A DNA stretch of 64,000 nucleotides from an uncultured Tateyamaria sp. Its GTDB lineage: Bacteria; Pseudomonadota; Alphaproteobacteria; Rhodobacterales; Rhodobacteraceae. Numbering within the stretch: the stretch's first letter is position 1; each line of letters opens with the position of its first letter. Positions 51,980 to 59,500 of this stretch are shown in pieces. Under the pieces are notes generated by a model, which had not been told where the DNA came from, made no database searches, and worked only from the letters and a program-made list of their open reading frames with translations. The position numbers and the translations under genes are program-made. The DNA is taken from assembly GCF_947496075.1 (NCBI RefSeq), contig NZ_CANMBJ010000008.1:1-64000 (forward strand). Direction: 5' to 3'.

Positions 51980-53234
51980 CCTGTTCCTGTGCATCGCGCT
52001 GCCCGCCGGGGCGCAAGAGTTCACCACATATAAAGGGCATGGTGGGCCGGTCATGGGGCTTGTCGTGACCGAAGATGGCACGCTTGCTTCAGCCAGTTTC
52101 GACAACTCCGTCGGGGTTTGGAACGGCCAAGCGCCGGAATGGTTGGAAGGGCATGATGCCGCCGTGACGGCGATTGCCGAAGATACGACCGGTGCACTGG
52201 TGACGGGCGGCGATGATTTCGCCGTATGGCACTGGGGCGACAGCCCGCGCAAGATCGGGCAGCACAAGGGCAAGGTGACATCGCTTGCGGCGTCCCCCGA
52301 TGGGTTGGTGATCGCTGCCGGGTCGTGGGATGGTGATATCGTGCTGTGGCCTCTGGGGGCAGGAGAGGCGGAGACGCTGCCCTATCCCGGTGCCGGGGTG
52401 AATGCGGTGGCGTATTCGGCCGATGGTGCGTTCCTGTATGCCGCGACGTCCAAGGGCGATGTGTTGCGCTATGACATGGCGACCCGAGACACGCCGCGCC
52501 CTTTGGTACGCCATGGATTTGGCGTGAACCGCCTTGTTGTGGGTGACAGCTGGCTCGCCTATGGCGCGGTCGATGGCGGTACGCGCGTCATTGATGCCGA
52601 AACGGGCGAAGCGCGGCATGACTTCACCCTCGACCGCCGTCCGATCCTGTCGATGGAACTTCACGCATCGACCGGACAACTGGCCATCGGCGATGGTGAG
52701 GGCCACATTATGGTGGTCGACACCAACGACTGGCAGATCACGCGCGATTTTCGCGCGATGCGGCAGGGGCCGGTTTGGGCACTGGCTTTTTCGGAGGATG
52801 GCACCGTGATCCATGCCGGTGGGATCGACGACGTGATCTATGCTTGGCCCGTGGCGCTGCTGGATACCTATGATCCGGCGGGCGGGGACACGCGCAGCTT
52901 CCTGCGCAATGCCGACACGATGAGCAATGGCGAACGGCAGTTCATGCGCAAATGTTCGATCTGCCATAGTCTTGAGAACGGGCCGTCGCGCAAGGCGGGA
53001 CCAACCCTGCATGGGGTGTTCGGGCGCAGGGCAGGGGTCGTGCCCGGCTATCGGTACTCGCCAACGCTCGACGGGTCTGCGATTGTCTGGGACGACACGA
53101 CCATCGATGCCCTCTTTGACGAGGGTCCCGATCATTATATCCCCGGCTCCAAGATGCCGATGCAGGTGATCGCCGGGGCGCAGGATCGGGCGGACCTGAT
53201 CGCCTTTCTGCGGACGGCCACACAAAAGGAGTGA
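51960..53234 (+). CDS. Exported WD40 beta-propeller fused to cytochrome c
   Basis: The 424-residue protein begins with a signal peptide (MRRLLSSLFLCIALPAGAQ). About seven WD40-type repeats follow (for instance GHGGPVMGLVVTEDGTLASA, GHDAAVTAIAEDTTGALVTG, GKVTSLAASPDGLVIAAGSW). The C-terminus is a class I cytochrome c with MRKCSICHS and a Met ligand in PGSKMPMQ. The start overlaps the end of fdhC, so it is probably made with the dehydrogenase. It could carry electrons away from the complex, or use the propeller as a docking surface. Confidence 0.85.
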   Translation: MRRLLSSLFLCIALPAGAQEFTTYKGHGGPVMGLVVTEDGTLASASFDNSVGVWNGQAPEWLEGHDAAVTAIAEDTTGALVTGGDDFAVWHWGDSPRKIGQHKGKVTSLAASPDGLVIAAGSWDGDIVLWPLGAGEAETLPYPGAGVNAVAYSADGAFLYAATSKGDVLRYDMATRDTPRPLVRHGFGVNRLVVGDSWLAYGAVDGGTRVIDAETGEARHDFTLDRRPILSMELHASTGQLAIGDGEGHIMVVDTNDWQITRDFRAMRQGPVWALAFSEDGTVIHAGGIDDVIYAWPVALLDTYDPAGGDTRSFLRNADTMSNGERQFMRKCSICHSLENGPSRKAGPTLHGVFGRRAGVVPGYRYSPTLDGSAIVWDDTTIDALFDEGPDHYIPGSKMPMQVIAGAQDRADLIAFLRTATQKE

Positions 53235-53237
53235 ACC

Positions 53238-53363
53238 ATGAAAGCCATGATGCTGGGCTTTGCCGCATTGATCGTGATTTCCGTGGGCTCGTATTTCGCG
53301 CTGCAAGAATTGGGTTTTTCATCCGAGACCCGTGGTTCAGGCGATGCCGTGAGGTTGGACTGA
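53238..53363 (+). CDS. 41-residue single-helix membrane protein
   Basis: A short gene lies 3 bp after the WD40-cytochrome gene. It begins at ATG 53238 after AAAGGAGTG and encodes one hydrophobic helix (MLGFAALIVISVGSYFAL) and a short polar tail (SSETRGSGDAVRLD). The good ribosome site and tight spacing to both neighbours support a real gene. The function is unknown; a small subunit or stabiliser of the membrane complex is possible. Confidence 0.65.
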   Translation: MKAMMLGFAALIVISVGSYFALQELGFSSETRGSGDAVRLD

Positions 53364-53367
53364 TCCC

Positions 53368-54717
53368 ATGAACGCCCCGCACAAATCCACGCCGGACATC
53401 TATGGCACGTCTTTGGCCGGTGCCTCGGTCCTGGTGATCGATGATGAACCGGGGATGCGCCATTTCCTGACCAAGACGCTTGAAACGCGGGTAAAGCGTG
53501 TGGACGCTGTGGGGTCGCCTGCGCAGGCAACCATGGCACTGGACGAGGCGCAATATGATCTGGTGATCATCGACAACCTGATGCCGGGCGGCACCGGGCT
53601 GGATTGGATGACCGAACAAAAGCGCAAGGGCTTGTTTGCTGACGCGATCCTGATCACGGCCTATGCCGATCTTGAGACTGCCATCGCGGCGTTGCGTGCG
53701 GGCGTCAGCGACTTCGTGTTGAAACCCTTCCGCGCCAACCAGATCCTGAGCGCCGTGGCCCGCACGCTGGATCGCAAGTATCTGCAGCGCGACAACACCC
53801 TGCTGCGCCGCGAGCTTTCCAGCGGCAACGGGCATGGCAAGTTGCTGGGCAACTCCGAACCGATGGAAGACGTGCGCGCGATACTGTCGCGGCTGGCACC
53901 CTTGCCGACACCTGTGCTGTTCACCGGGGCCAGTGGCACGGGCAAGGAAATGGCTGCCCGCCATTTGCACGACCTGTCGGATCGGGCGGATGCGCCCTTT
54001 GTCCCTGTGAACTGCGCAACGATCCAGCCTGATCGTTTTGCAGAGGAGCTGTTCGGTGTGGTTGAGGCGGAGGACCGTTTGAAACCAGGGCTGCTGCTGC
54101 TCGCCGATGGTGGCACGCTGTTGCTCGATGAGATCGCGCAGATGCCGGAAACAGTGCAGGCCGCGCTGTTGCGTGTACTGGAAGATAAGAAGGTGCGCCC
54201 CGTTGGAGCCGAACGCGAGATACGCCTGAACGTGCGGTTCCTCTTTGCCACCAACGATGACATCGAGGCTGCTGTAGAGGCGGGCCGGTTCCGGGCGGAC
54301 CTTTATCATCGCATCCACGTGGTCAAGATCCACATGCCGCCGCTCAAGGATCGGATGGAGGATATTGTGGAACTGGCAGCCCATTTCATGGAGCAGTTTT
54401 CTGCGTCCCTGGCCATGCCCTCGCTGGATCTGGATGAGGAAACGCTGCTTAAGCTGCGCCGCTATAGCTGGCCGGGCAATGTGCGGGAATTGCGCAATCT
54501 TATCGAACGCTCGGTCATTTTGGGTGCGCTCCCCGAGGAGTTTTCGGGTGGGGGCAGTGTCACCGGCGCGCAGGCCATCGAGAATCTGGACCTTGTGGTG
54601 CAGCGCCACATCCTGCGGATGCTGGACCTGTGTGGCGGCAACCGGGCAGAGGCCGCGCGCCGTCTTGGCGTGTCGCGTAAGACGATCGACCGAAAGATGG
54701 CTGCTTGGTCGGGCTGA
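53368..54717 (+). CDS. NtrC-like response regulator lacking the GAFTGA motif
   Basis: The receiver domain (VLVIDDEPGMRHFLTKTLE, phospho-acceptor in LVIIDNLMPGG) is followed by an AAA+ domain with Walker A GASGTGKEMAARHL and Walker B LLLDEIAQMP. A Fis-type helix-turn-helix ends in NRAEAARRLGVSRKTIDRKM. Between EELFG and GGTLLLDE, where sigma-54 activators have GAFTGA, the sequence is VVEAEDRLKPGLLLLAD. It therefore probably does not open sigma-54 promoters and may act with sigma-70. No kinase is adjacent. It sits between fdh and pqq genes and could control either. Confidence 0.88.
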   Translation: MNAPHKSTPDIYGTSLAGASVLVIDDEPGMRHFLTKTLETRVKRVDAVGSPAQATMALDEAQYDLVIIDNLMPGGTGLDWMTEQKRKGLFADAILITAYADLETAIAALRAGVSDFVLKPFRANQILSAVARTLDRKYLQRDNTLLRRELSSGNGHGKLLGNSEPMEDVRAILSRLAPLPTPVLFTGASGTGKEMAARHLHDLSDRADAPFVPVNCATIQPDRFAEELFGVVEAEDRLKPGLLLLADGGTLLLDEIAQMPETVQAALLRVLEDKKVRPVGAEREIRLNVRFLFATNDDIEAAVEAGRFRADLYHRIHVVKIHMPPLKDRMEDIVELAAHFMEQFSASLAMPSLDLDEETLLKLRRYSWPGNVRELRNLIERSVILGALPEEFSGGGSVTGAQAIENLDLVVQRHILRMLDLCGGNRAEAARRLGVSRKTIDRKMAAWSG

Positions 54718-54825
54718 CCGATTGCGCAATCGTGATCCGTGCCGACCGCGACGTAGGGCTAAAGTCGCATATATAGCTAGTTAGCAGGACGCTATCGTAT
54801 CCAGGCAATAGAGGAGGAATGCGCA

Positions 54826-54933
54826 ATGGCATGGACAAAACCCAAGGCACGCGAAGTGAAGTGCGGCATGGAAATCAACATGTATGGCCCGGGCGAAGAC
54901 GATGATCGCGGCGCTGAGCGCGACGTAATCTAA
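54826..54933 (+). CDS. pqqA: PQQ precursor peptide
   Basis: This 35-residue peptide has the crosslinked Glu and Tyr in MEINMYGPG (Glu16 and Tyr20), the substrate of PqqE from which PQQ is built. The gene starts 9 bp after an AGGAGG site at 54812 and is the first gene of the pqq operon. PqqB starts 14 bp after its stop. Confidence 0.93.
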   Translation: MAWTKPKAREVKCGMEINMYGPGEDDDRGAERDVI

Positions 54934-54947
54934 GCCAACCTTATTAC

Positions 54948-55835
54948 ATGAGACTGATTGTTCTTGGGGCAGCCGCCGGAGGGGGGCTGCCCCAATGGAA
55001 TTGTGGCTGCCGCAATTGCACGGATGCCCGTGCGGGGGCGATCCCGCGCATGACCCAATCTTCTGTCGCTGTGTCGCTGGACGGGCAGGCATGGGTGGTG
55101 TTGAATGCGTCGCCGGATATCCGTGCGCAGGTAGACGCTTGCCCACAAATGCACCCGTCGACGTTGCGCGGGTCACCGATTTCCTCGGTGGTGCTGACGA
55201 ATGGCGATATCGACCATATCGCCGGGCTTTTGACCCTGCGGGAGAAGACGGCATTTGATGTCTACGCGACCTCTTCAGGGCTCGACATCCTGCGCAGCAA
55301 TTCGGTCTTTGGCGTCTTGGACCCGGACCTTGTGGCGCAGCACGCTGTGTCGCTTGAGGCGCCCTTTGAACCCTTGCCCGGATTGACAGTGACGCCCTTT
55401 GCGGTGCCGGGGAAGGTGGCGTTGTTCCTCGAAGGTGACACGCTCAACCTTGAGGAAGTGGGCGAGCAGACCGTTGGCCTTTTGCTGGAGAGCGCGTCGG
55501 CGCGTGTCGCTTACATCCCCGGATGCGCGGCGATCCCTGATTGGCTGATCGATCGTCTTGGCGGGGTGGACCTGCTGCTGTTTGACGGCACTGTATGGAA
55601 CAATGACGACATGCAACGGACCGGAACTGGAGAAAAGACGGGGGCCCGGATGGGCCACGTGCCGTTGAACGGTGAGCTGGGCAGTCTCACCCGCCTGTCA
55701 GATGTGGGCGGGCGCAAAGTGTTCATTCACGTCAACAACACGAACCCCATCCTGCAACCTGACAGCCCCGAGCGGGCTGAGGTCTTGGGCAAGGGATGGG
55801 AGATTGCCTTTGACGGGATGGAGATCACCTTATGA
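54948..55835 (+). CDS. pqqB: PqqB
   Basis: This 295-residue metallo-beta-lactamase-fold protein has the N-terminal WNCGCRNC zinc site and LTNGDIDHIAGLL. PqqB is thought to oxidise or hydroxylate a PQQ intermediate. It overlaps pqqC by 4 bp (ATGA). Confidence 0.95.
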   Translation: MRLIVLGAAAGGGLPQWNCGCRNCTDARAGAIPRMTQSSVAVSLDGQAWVVLNASPDIRAQVDACPQMHPSTLRGSPISSVVLTNGDIDHIAGLLTLREKTAFDVYATSSGLDILRSNSVFGVLDPDLVAQHAVSLEAPFEPLPGLTVTPFAVPGKVALFLEGDTLNLEEVGEQTVGLLLESASARVAYIPGCAAIPDWLIDRLGGVDLLLFDGTVWNNDDMQRTGTGEKTGARMGHVPLNGELGSLTRLSDVGGRKVFIHVNNTNPILQPDSPERAEVLGKGWEIAFDGMEITL

Positions 55836-56578
55836 CCGATCAACCTGACAGCTCGGAGGTGTTCGAGGCGCGGCTGCGTGCTGTTGGCGATGCGCAGTAT
55901 CACGACAAGCATCCGTTTCACCACTTGCTGCATTCCGGCGGATGCACGCCGGATCAGGTGCGGGCATGGGTCATCAATCGTTACTATTATCAAACGCGCA
56001 TCCCGATGAAGGATGCAGCATTCATGTCGCGTGTGTCCGATCCCAACCTGCGCCGTGCGTGGCGGTCACGGATTGAGGACCATGATGGTTCTGCGCCCGG
56101 TGAAGGGGGAATTGCGCGGTGGCTGAAGTTGGCCGAGGGCGTGGGGTTGGACCCCGACTATGTCGCGTCAGAGGTGGGGATATTGCCTGCCACCCGCTTT
56201 GCCGTGGATGCCTATGTGCGCTTTGTGCGGGACGAACCGCTGCTTCCCGCCGTGGCCTCATCGCTGACCGAACTGTTCGCGCCAGCCATCCACAAGAACC
56301 GGATTTCTGGGCTGTTGGAGCACTATGATTTCGCGAACAGTGAGACGCTGTCCTATTTCCAGAACCGGCTGACCGAAGCGCCGAAGGACGTCGCCTTTGG
56401 TCTGCAATGGGTGATGGACCACGCGGTAACGAAAGCGGATCAGGATGCCGCTGTTCGCGCGCTGACCTTCAAGACCGAGGTGCTGTGGGCGCAGTTGGAT
56501 GCGCTTTGGTCCGCCTATGTTGAGCCGGGGCGCGTCCCGCCTGGCGGGTGGCAGCCGGGAGAGGGACTGGCGTCATGA
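55832..56578 (+). CDS. pqqC: PqqC, final oxidase of PQQ synthesis
   Basis: This 248-residue TENA/THI-4-like protein has HPFHHLLHSGGCTPDQVRA and RYYYQTRIPMKDAAFMSR. PqqC closes the ring and carries out the last oxidation to PQQ using O2. It overlaps both pqqB and pqqD by 4 bp. Confidence 0.95.
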   Translation: MTDQPDSSEVFEARLRAVGDAQYHDKHPFHHLLHSGGCTPDQVRAWVINRYYYQTRIPMKDAAFMSRVSDPNLRRAWRSRIEDHDGSAPGEGGIARWLKLAEGVGLDPDYVASEVGILPATRFAVDAYVRFVRDEPLLPAVASSLTELFAPAIHKNRISGLLEHYDFANSETLSYFQNRLTEAPKDVAFGLQWVMDHAVTKADQDAAVRALTFKTEVLWAQLDALWSAYVEPGRVPPGGWQPGEGLAS

Positions 56579-56853
56579 CGGGGGCCGACGTGCCCTTCCT
56601 GCCGCGTGGCGTGCGTACGCAATTTGATGCGGTGCGCAAGGTTGATGTGCTCTTGGGACCCGAGCGGGTTCTGGTGCTGGATCAGGTGGGTACGGCGGTG
56701 CTGGGTCGTCTGGATGGGGTGGCGAGCCTTGATCAGATCTCGGCCGATTTGTCGTCTGTGTATGACGCACCAGTGGATGTGATCGCGCCCGATGTGATCG
56801 CGTTTGTCGAGGATTTGCGGGACAAGGGGATGGTGCATGTCCATCCGCGTTGA
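56575..56853 (+). CDS. pqqD: PqqD, peptide chaperone
   Basis: This 92-residue winged-helix-like protein binds PqqA and presents it to PqqE. It has VLVLDQVGTAVLGRLDG and a C-terminal helix. I use the ATG at 56575, overlapping the pqqC stop, rather than the frame from 56548. It overlaps pqqE by 17 bp. Confidence 0.92.
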   Translation: MTGADVPFLPRGVRTQFDAVRKVDVLLGPERVLVLDQVGTAVLGRLDGVASLDQISADLSSVYDAPVDVIAPDVIAFVEDLRDKGMVHVHPR

Positions 56854-57922
56854 TCCCCCCATGGCGATGCTGGCCGAGTTGACGCACCGCTGCCCGCTGG
56901 CCTGTCCCTATTGTTCGAACCCGACCGAGTTGCTTGCTAAGGAAACGGAGCTCAGTACCGAGGCATGGGCGGACACCTTCAAGCAGGCGGCAAAGCTGGG
57001 TGTCTTGCAACTGCACCTGTCGGGGGGTGAACCCGCGTCGCGGCGCGATCTGGTTGAACTGGTTGCCGCCGCGCGTGAGGCGGGGCTGTACACCAACCTC
57101 ATCACCTCGGGCATCGGTTTGACCGAGCGTCGTTTGCATGCGCTGGACGAGGCTGGCTTGGATCATGTGCAGCTGTCGCTGCAGGGTGTGACGGCAGCGA
57201 TGGCCGACCGGATCGGCGGGTACAAGGGTGGGTTTGACCGCAAGATGCATGTGGCCGAGATCATCTCGAACATTGGCTTTCCCCTGACCCTGAACGCGGT
57301 GATGCACCGCGAGAACCTGGATGACTTGCCTGCTACCATCGACATGGCCTTGCGGCTGGGCGCGCGTCGGATCGAGATTGCCTGCGTTCAGTTTCAGGGT
57401 TGGGCTTTGGTCAACCGGGCCGCCTTGCAGCCGAGCCGGGCGCAGGTGGACGCTGCCAAGAAGACCGTTGCGCGGGCGGTGGAGGCATTGCGGGGCCGAT
57501 TGGTGATCGACTTTGTGCCGCCCGATTACTATTCGGATTTCCCAAAGGCGTGCATGAATGGCTGGGGTTCGACTGGGTTGAACGTCACCCCAAATGGAAC
57601 CGTTTTGCCCTGCCACGCGGCAGAAACGATACCGCATTTACAGTTCGACACTGTGACTGAACGGAAGCTGTATGACATCTGGTACGATGGCGCAGCCTTC
57701 AATGCCTATCGCGGGACGGACTGGTTGCCTGAGCTGTGTCAGGGATGTGAGCGGCGCGACATTGATTTTGGCGGGTGCCGCTGTCAGGCGATGGCAGTTC
57801 TGGGGGATGCGTCTGCGCCTGACCCGGTGTGTCGAAAATCGCCTGGACGCAAGGCGTTGAACGCGCTGTTGGCTGAAGAGGTGCAAGAGGTTGAAGCGCC
57901 GGAGTTCGTGTTTCGTCGGTAG
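56837..57922 (+). CDS. pqqE: PqqE, radical SAM crosslinking enzyme
   Basis: This 361-residue radical-SAM enzyme has the CPLACPYC cluster site near the N-terminus and a SPASM region at the C-terminus (LPCHAAETIP, then LCQGCERRD and GGCRCQAMA). It links Glu and Tyr of PqqA. The ATG at 56837 has AAGGGGA upstream; an earlier frame to 56804 lies deep in pqqD. Confidence 0.95.
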   Translation: MSIRVDPPMAMLAELTHRCPLACPYCSNPTELLAKETELSTEAWADTFKQAAKLGVLQLHLSGGEPASRRDLVELVAAAREAGLYTNLITSGIGLTERRLHALDEAGLDHVQLSLQGVTAAMADRIGGYKGGFDRKMHVAEIISNIGFPLTLNAVMHRENLDDLPATIDMALRLGARRIEIACVQFQGWALVNRAALQPSRAQVDAAKKTVARAVEALRGRLVIDFVPPDYYSDFPKACMNGWGSTGLNVTPNGTVLPCHAAETIPHLQFDTVTERKLYDIWYDGAAFNAYRGTDWLPELCQGCERRDIDFGGCRCQAMAVLGDASAPDPVCRKSPGRKALNALLAEEVQEVEAPEFVFRR

Positions 57923-57931
57923 GAGGGGGCC

Positions 57932-58633
57932 ATGCGACGGAGAGGTCAGAGAACTGTTGCAGCTGCTGCTATTGCGGCGGTTCTGATGTCCACCGCCGCA
58001 TGGGCTAATTGCACCGAAGATGCGATGATTGTCTTTGATGGGTCCGGCTCCATGGCCGAGATGGGCTTTAACCAGATCAACGAGCCACGCATTTTTGAGG
58101 CCCGTCGCGCGGTGCGCACGGCTATGCCGCAGGTGGCGCCGTTTCGGCGGATTGGGCTGATTATATACGGTCCCGGTGGGGCGGGTGGTGCCGGTGAGTG
58201 TTCCGGCGTCGACTTGCGCTTTGGTCCGCGCGTGGACGCTGCCGACGCCGTGATTGCCGCAGTAGACACTCTGGAACCCGAAGGCAGGACGGCGCTGACC
58301 GAAGCGGTGACTTTGGCGGTCGAAACGCTTGGGTCGTCGACCCAGCCGGGCACCGTGGTGCTTGTCACCGATGGTCGCGAAACCTGCGGTGGGCAGACCT
58401 GTGCGCTGGCCAATCAGCTGATGGGCACGGGCCTGACTGTCCATGTGATCGGCTTTAAGGTCAGGGGTGAGCATTTTGGTTGGGAAAGTCAGGGGCAGAC
58501 GGATTACCAGACGTCCGTCAGCGGGGCCAAGTGCCTCGCCACGCAGACCGGTGGGGAGTATGTGAACACCGAAACCGTGGATGAACTGGTTGCAGCTATG
58601 ACCCGTACTCTTGGTTGCAAGCTGCTGTTCTAG
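57932..58633 (+). CDS. Exported von Willebrand factor A domain protein
   Basis: A signal peptide (VAAAAIAAVLMSTAAWA) precedes a VWA domain with the MIDAS start FDGSGSMAEMG and later VVLVTDGRETCGG. At 233 residues it is only the VWA domain, with Cys residues suited to disulfides in the periplasm. It lies 9 bp after pqqE and may share its transcript. VWA proteins often help assemble PQQ-dependent dehydrogenases (MxaC/MxaL-type), but the role here is inferred. Its stop overlaps that of the converging permease by 4 bp. Confidence 0.82.
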   Translation: MRRRGQRTVAAAAIAAVLMSTAAWANCTEDAMIVFDGSGSMAEMGFNQINEPRIFEARRAVRTAMPQVAPFRRIGLIIYGPGGAGGAGECSGVDLRFGPRVDAADAVIAAVDTLEPEGRTALTEAVTLAVETLGSSTQPGTVVLVTDGRETCGGQTCALANQLMGTGLTVHVIGFKVRGEHFGWESQGQTDYQTSVSGAKCLATQTGGEYVNTETVDELVAAMTRTLGCKLLF

Positions 58634-59397
58634 CCGGGTGCCGATTGTCGCCACCGCGTTGCGCGCTCCTCCATCATGCGGAGCAGGGTGAATTCCAAAA
58701 GCAGCATGAAGGCCACGAAGCTGAGCGCGTAAGCCAGCACGTAGCCGGTTTCGAACAGTTGGAAATAGAGGTGGATCTGGAAGCCGATCCCGTTGCTACG
58801 TCCCAGAAACTCGACCACCAGCACGATCTTCCAGATAATGGCGAGGCCGTTGCGGATGGAACTGGCAATATAGGGCCAAAGCTGCGGGACAATGACGTGC
58901 CGCAGTTGGGCGCCGCGGCTCATGCGGAACACGCGCGCCATGTCGCGCAGCTTGGGGTCCAGTGCTTGTACCCCTTCGCGGATTGATACGGCCACCATGG
59001 CCGTTTTGTTCAAGGCAACGGCGGTGATTGCGGCCACCTCGTTCAGGCCGATCCAAAGGTAGCACAGTACAATGACCACCAGAGCAGGGACATTGAGAAG
59101 TACGACCAGCCATGGGGAAAACCAGCGATTGATGGTGGTGTTCACGCCCATGAAAAAGCCGATGGCGCAGCCGAACCCCATGGCGAGCGAGAAGGCTGCT
59201 GCAACACGCAAAAGCGTTGCGGTGAAGTGGACCTGCAACTCTCCTCGGGCCAATTCGTCCGTGAAGATGCCCCATACCTGGTTGGGTGCGGGCAGAACGC
59301 TGGGGTCACTTCCAACCCATGCCGCTGCCCACCACAGGGCCAGCATGGCCAGCAGCGATAGCACGAGCGTTTTGGCGTCGAAGCGGGTGTCGGTCAT
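58630..59397 (-). CDS. ABC transporter permease, SsuC/TauC-type, without partner genes
   Basis: This 255-residue permease with six hydrophobic segments has an EAA loop (VFRMSRGAQLRHVIVPQL) characteristic of nitrate/sulfonate/taurine importers. No ATPase or binding protein lies beside it. It sits between the VWA gene and the NosR-like gene, and in many PQQ-linked loci a similar permease is found. The substrate is unknown. Confidence 0.82.
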   Translation of the reverse strand: MTDTRFDAKTLVLSLLAMLALWWAAAWVGSDPSVLPAPNQVWGIFTDELARGELQVHFTATLLRVAAAFSLAMGFGCAIGFFMGVNTTINRWFSPWLVVLLNVPALVVIVLCYLWIGLNEVAAITAVALNKTAMVAVSIREGVQALDPKLRDMARVFRMSRGAQLRHVIVPQLWPYIASSIRNGLAIIWKIVLVVEFLGRSNGIGFQIHLYFQLFETGYVLAYALSFVAFMLLLEFTLLRMMEERATRWRQSAPG

Positions 59398-59500
59398 GGG
59401 CCGAGCCTGTCACAAATATGATCGTGCCCAAAGCTATTTGGGCTGCGGTCATACCTTAGTCGCATAGGGTCGCGGCATCAGCCGTCATAGGCTGCGCGGG

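Noticed and set aside
52942-54729. 595-residue open frame opposite the cytochrome and regulator genes
   Set aside because: Typical antisense frame in GC-rich DNA; the plus strand carries three well-supported genes.
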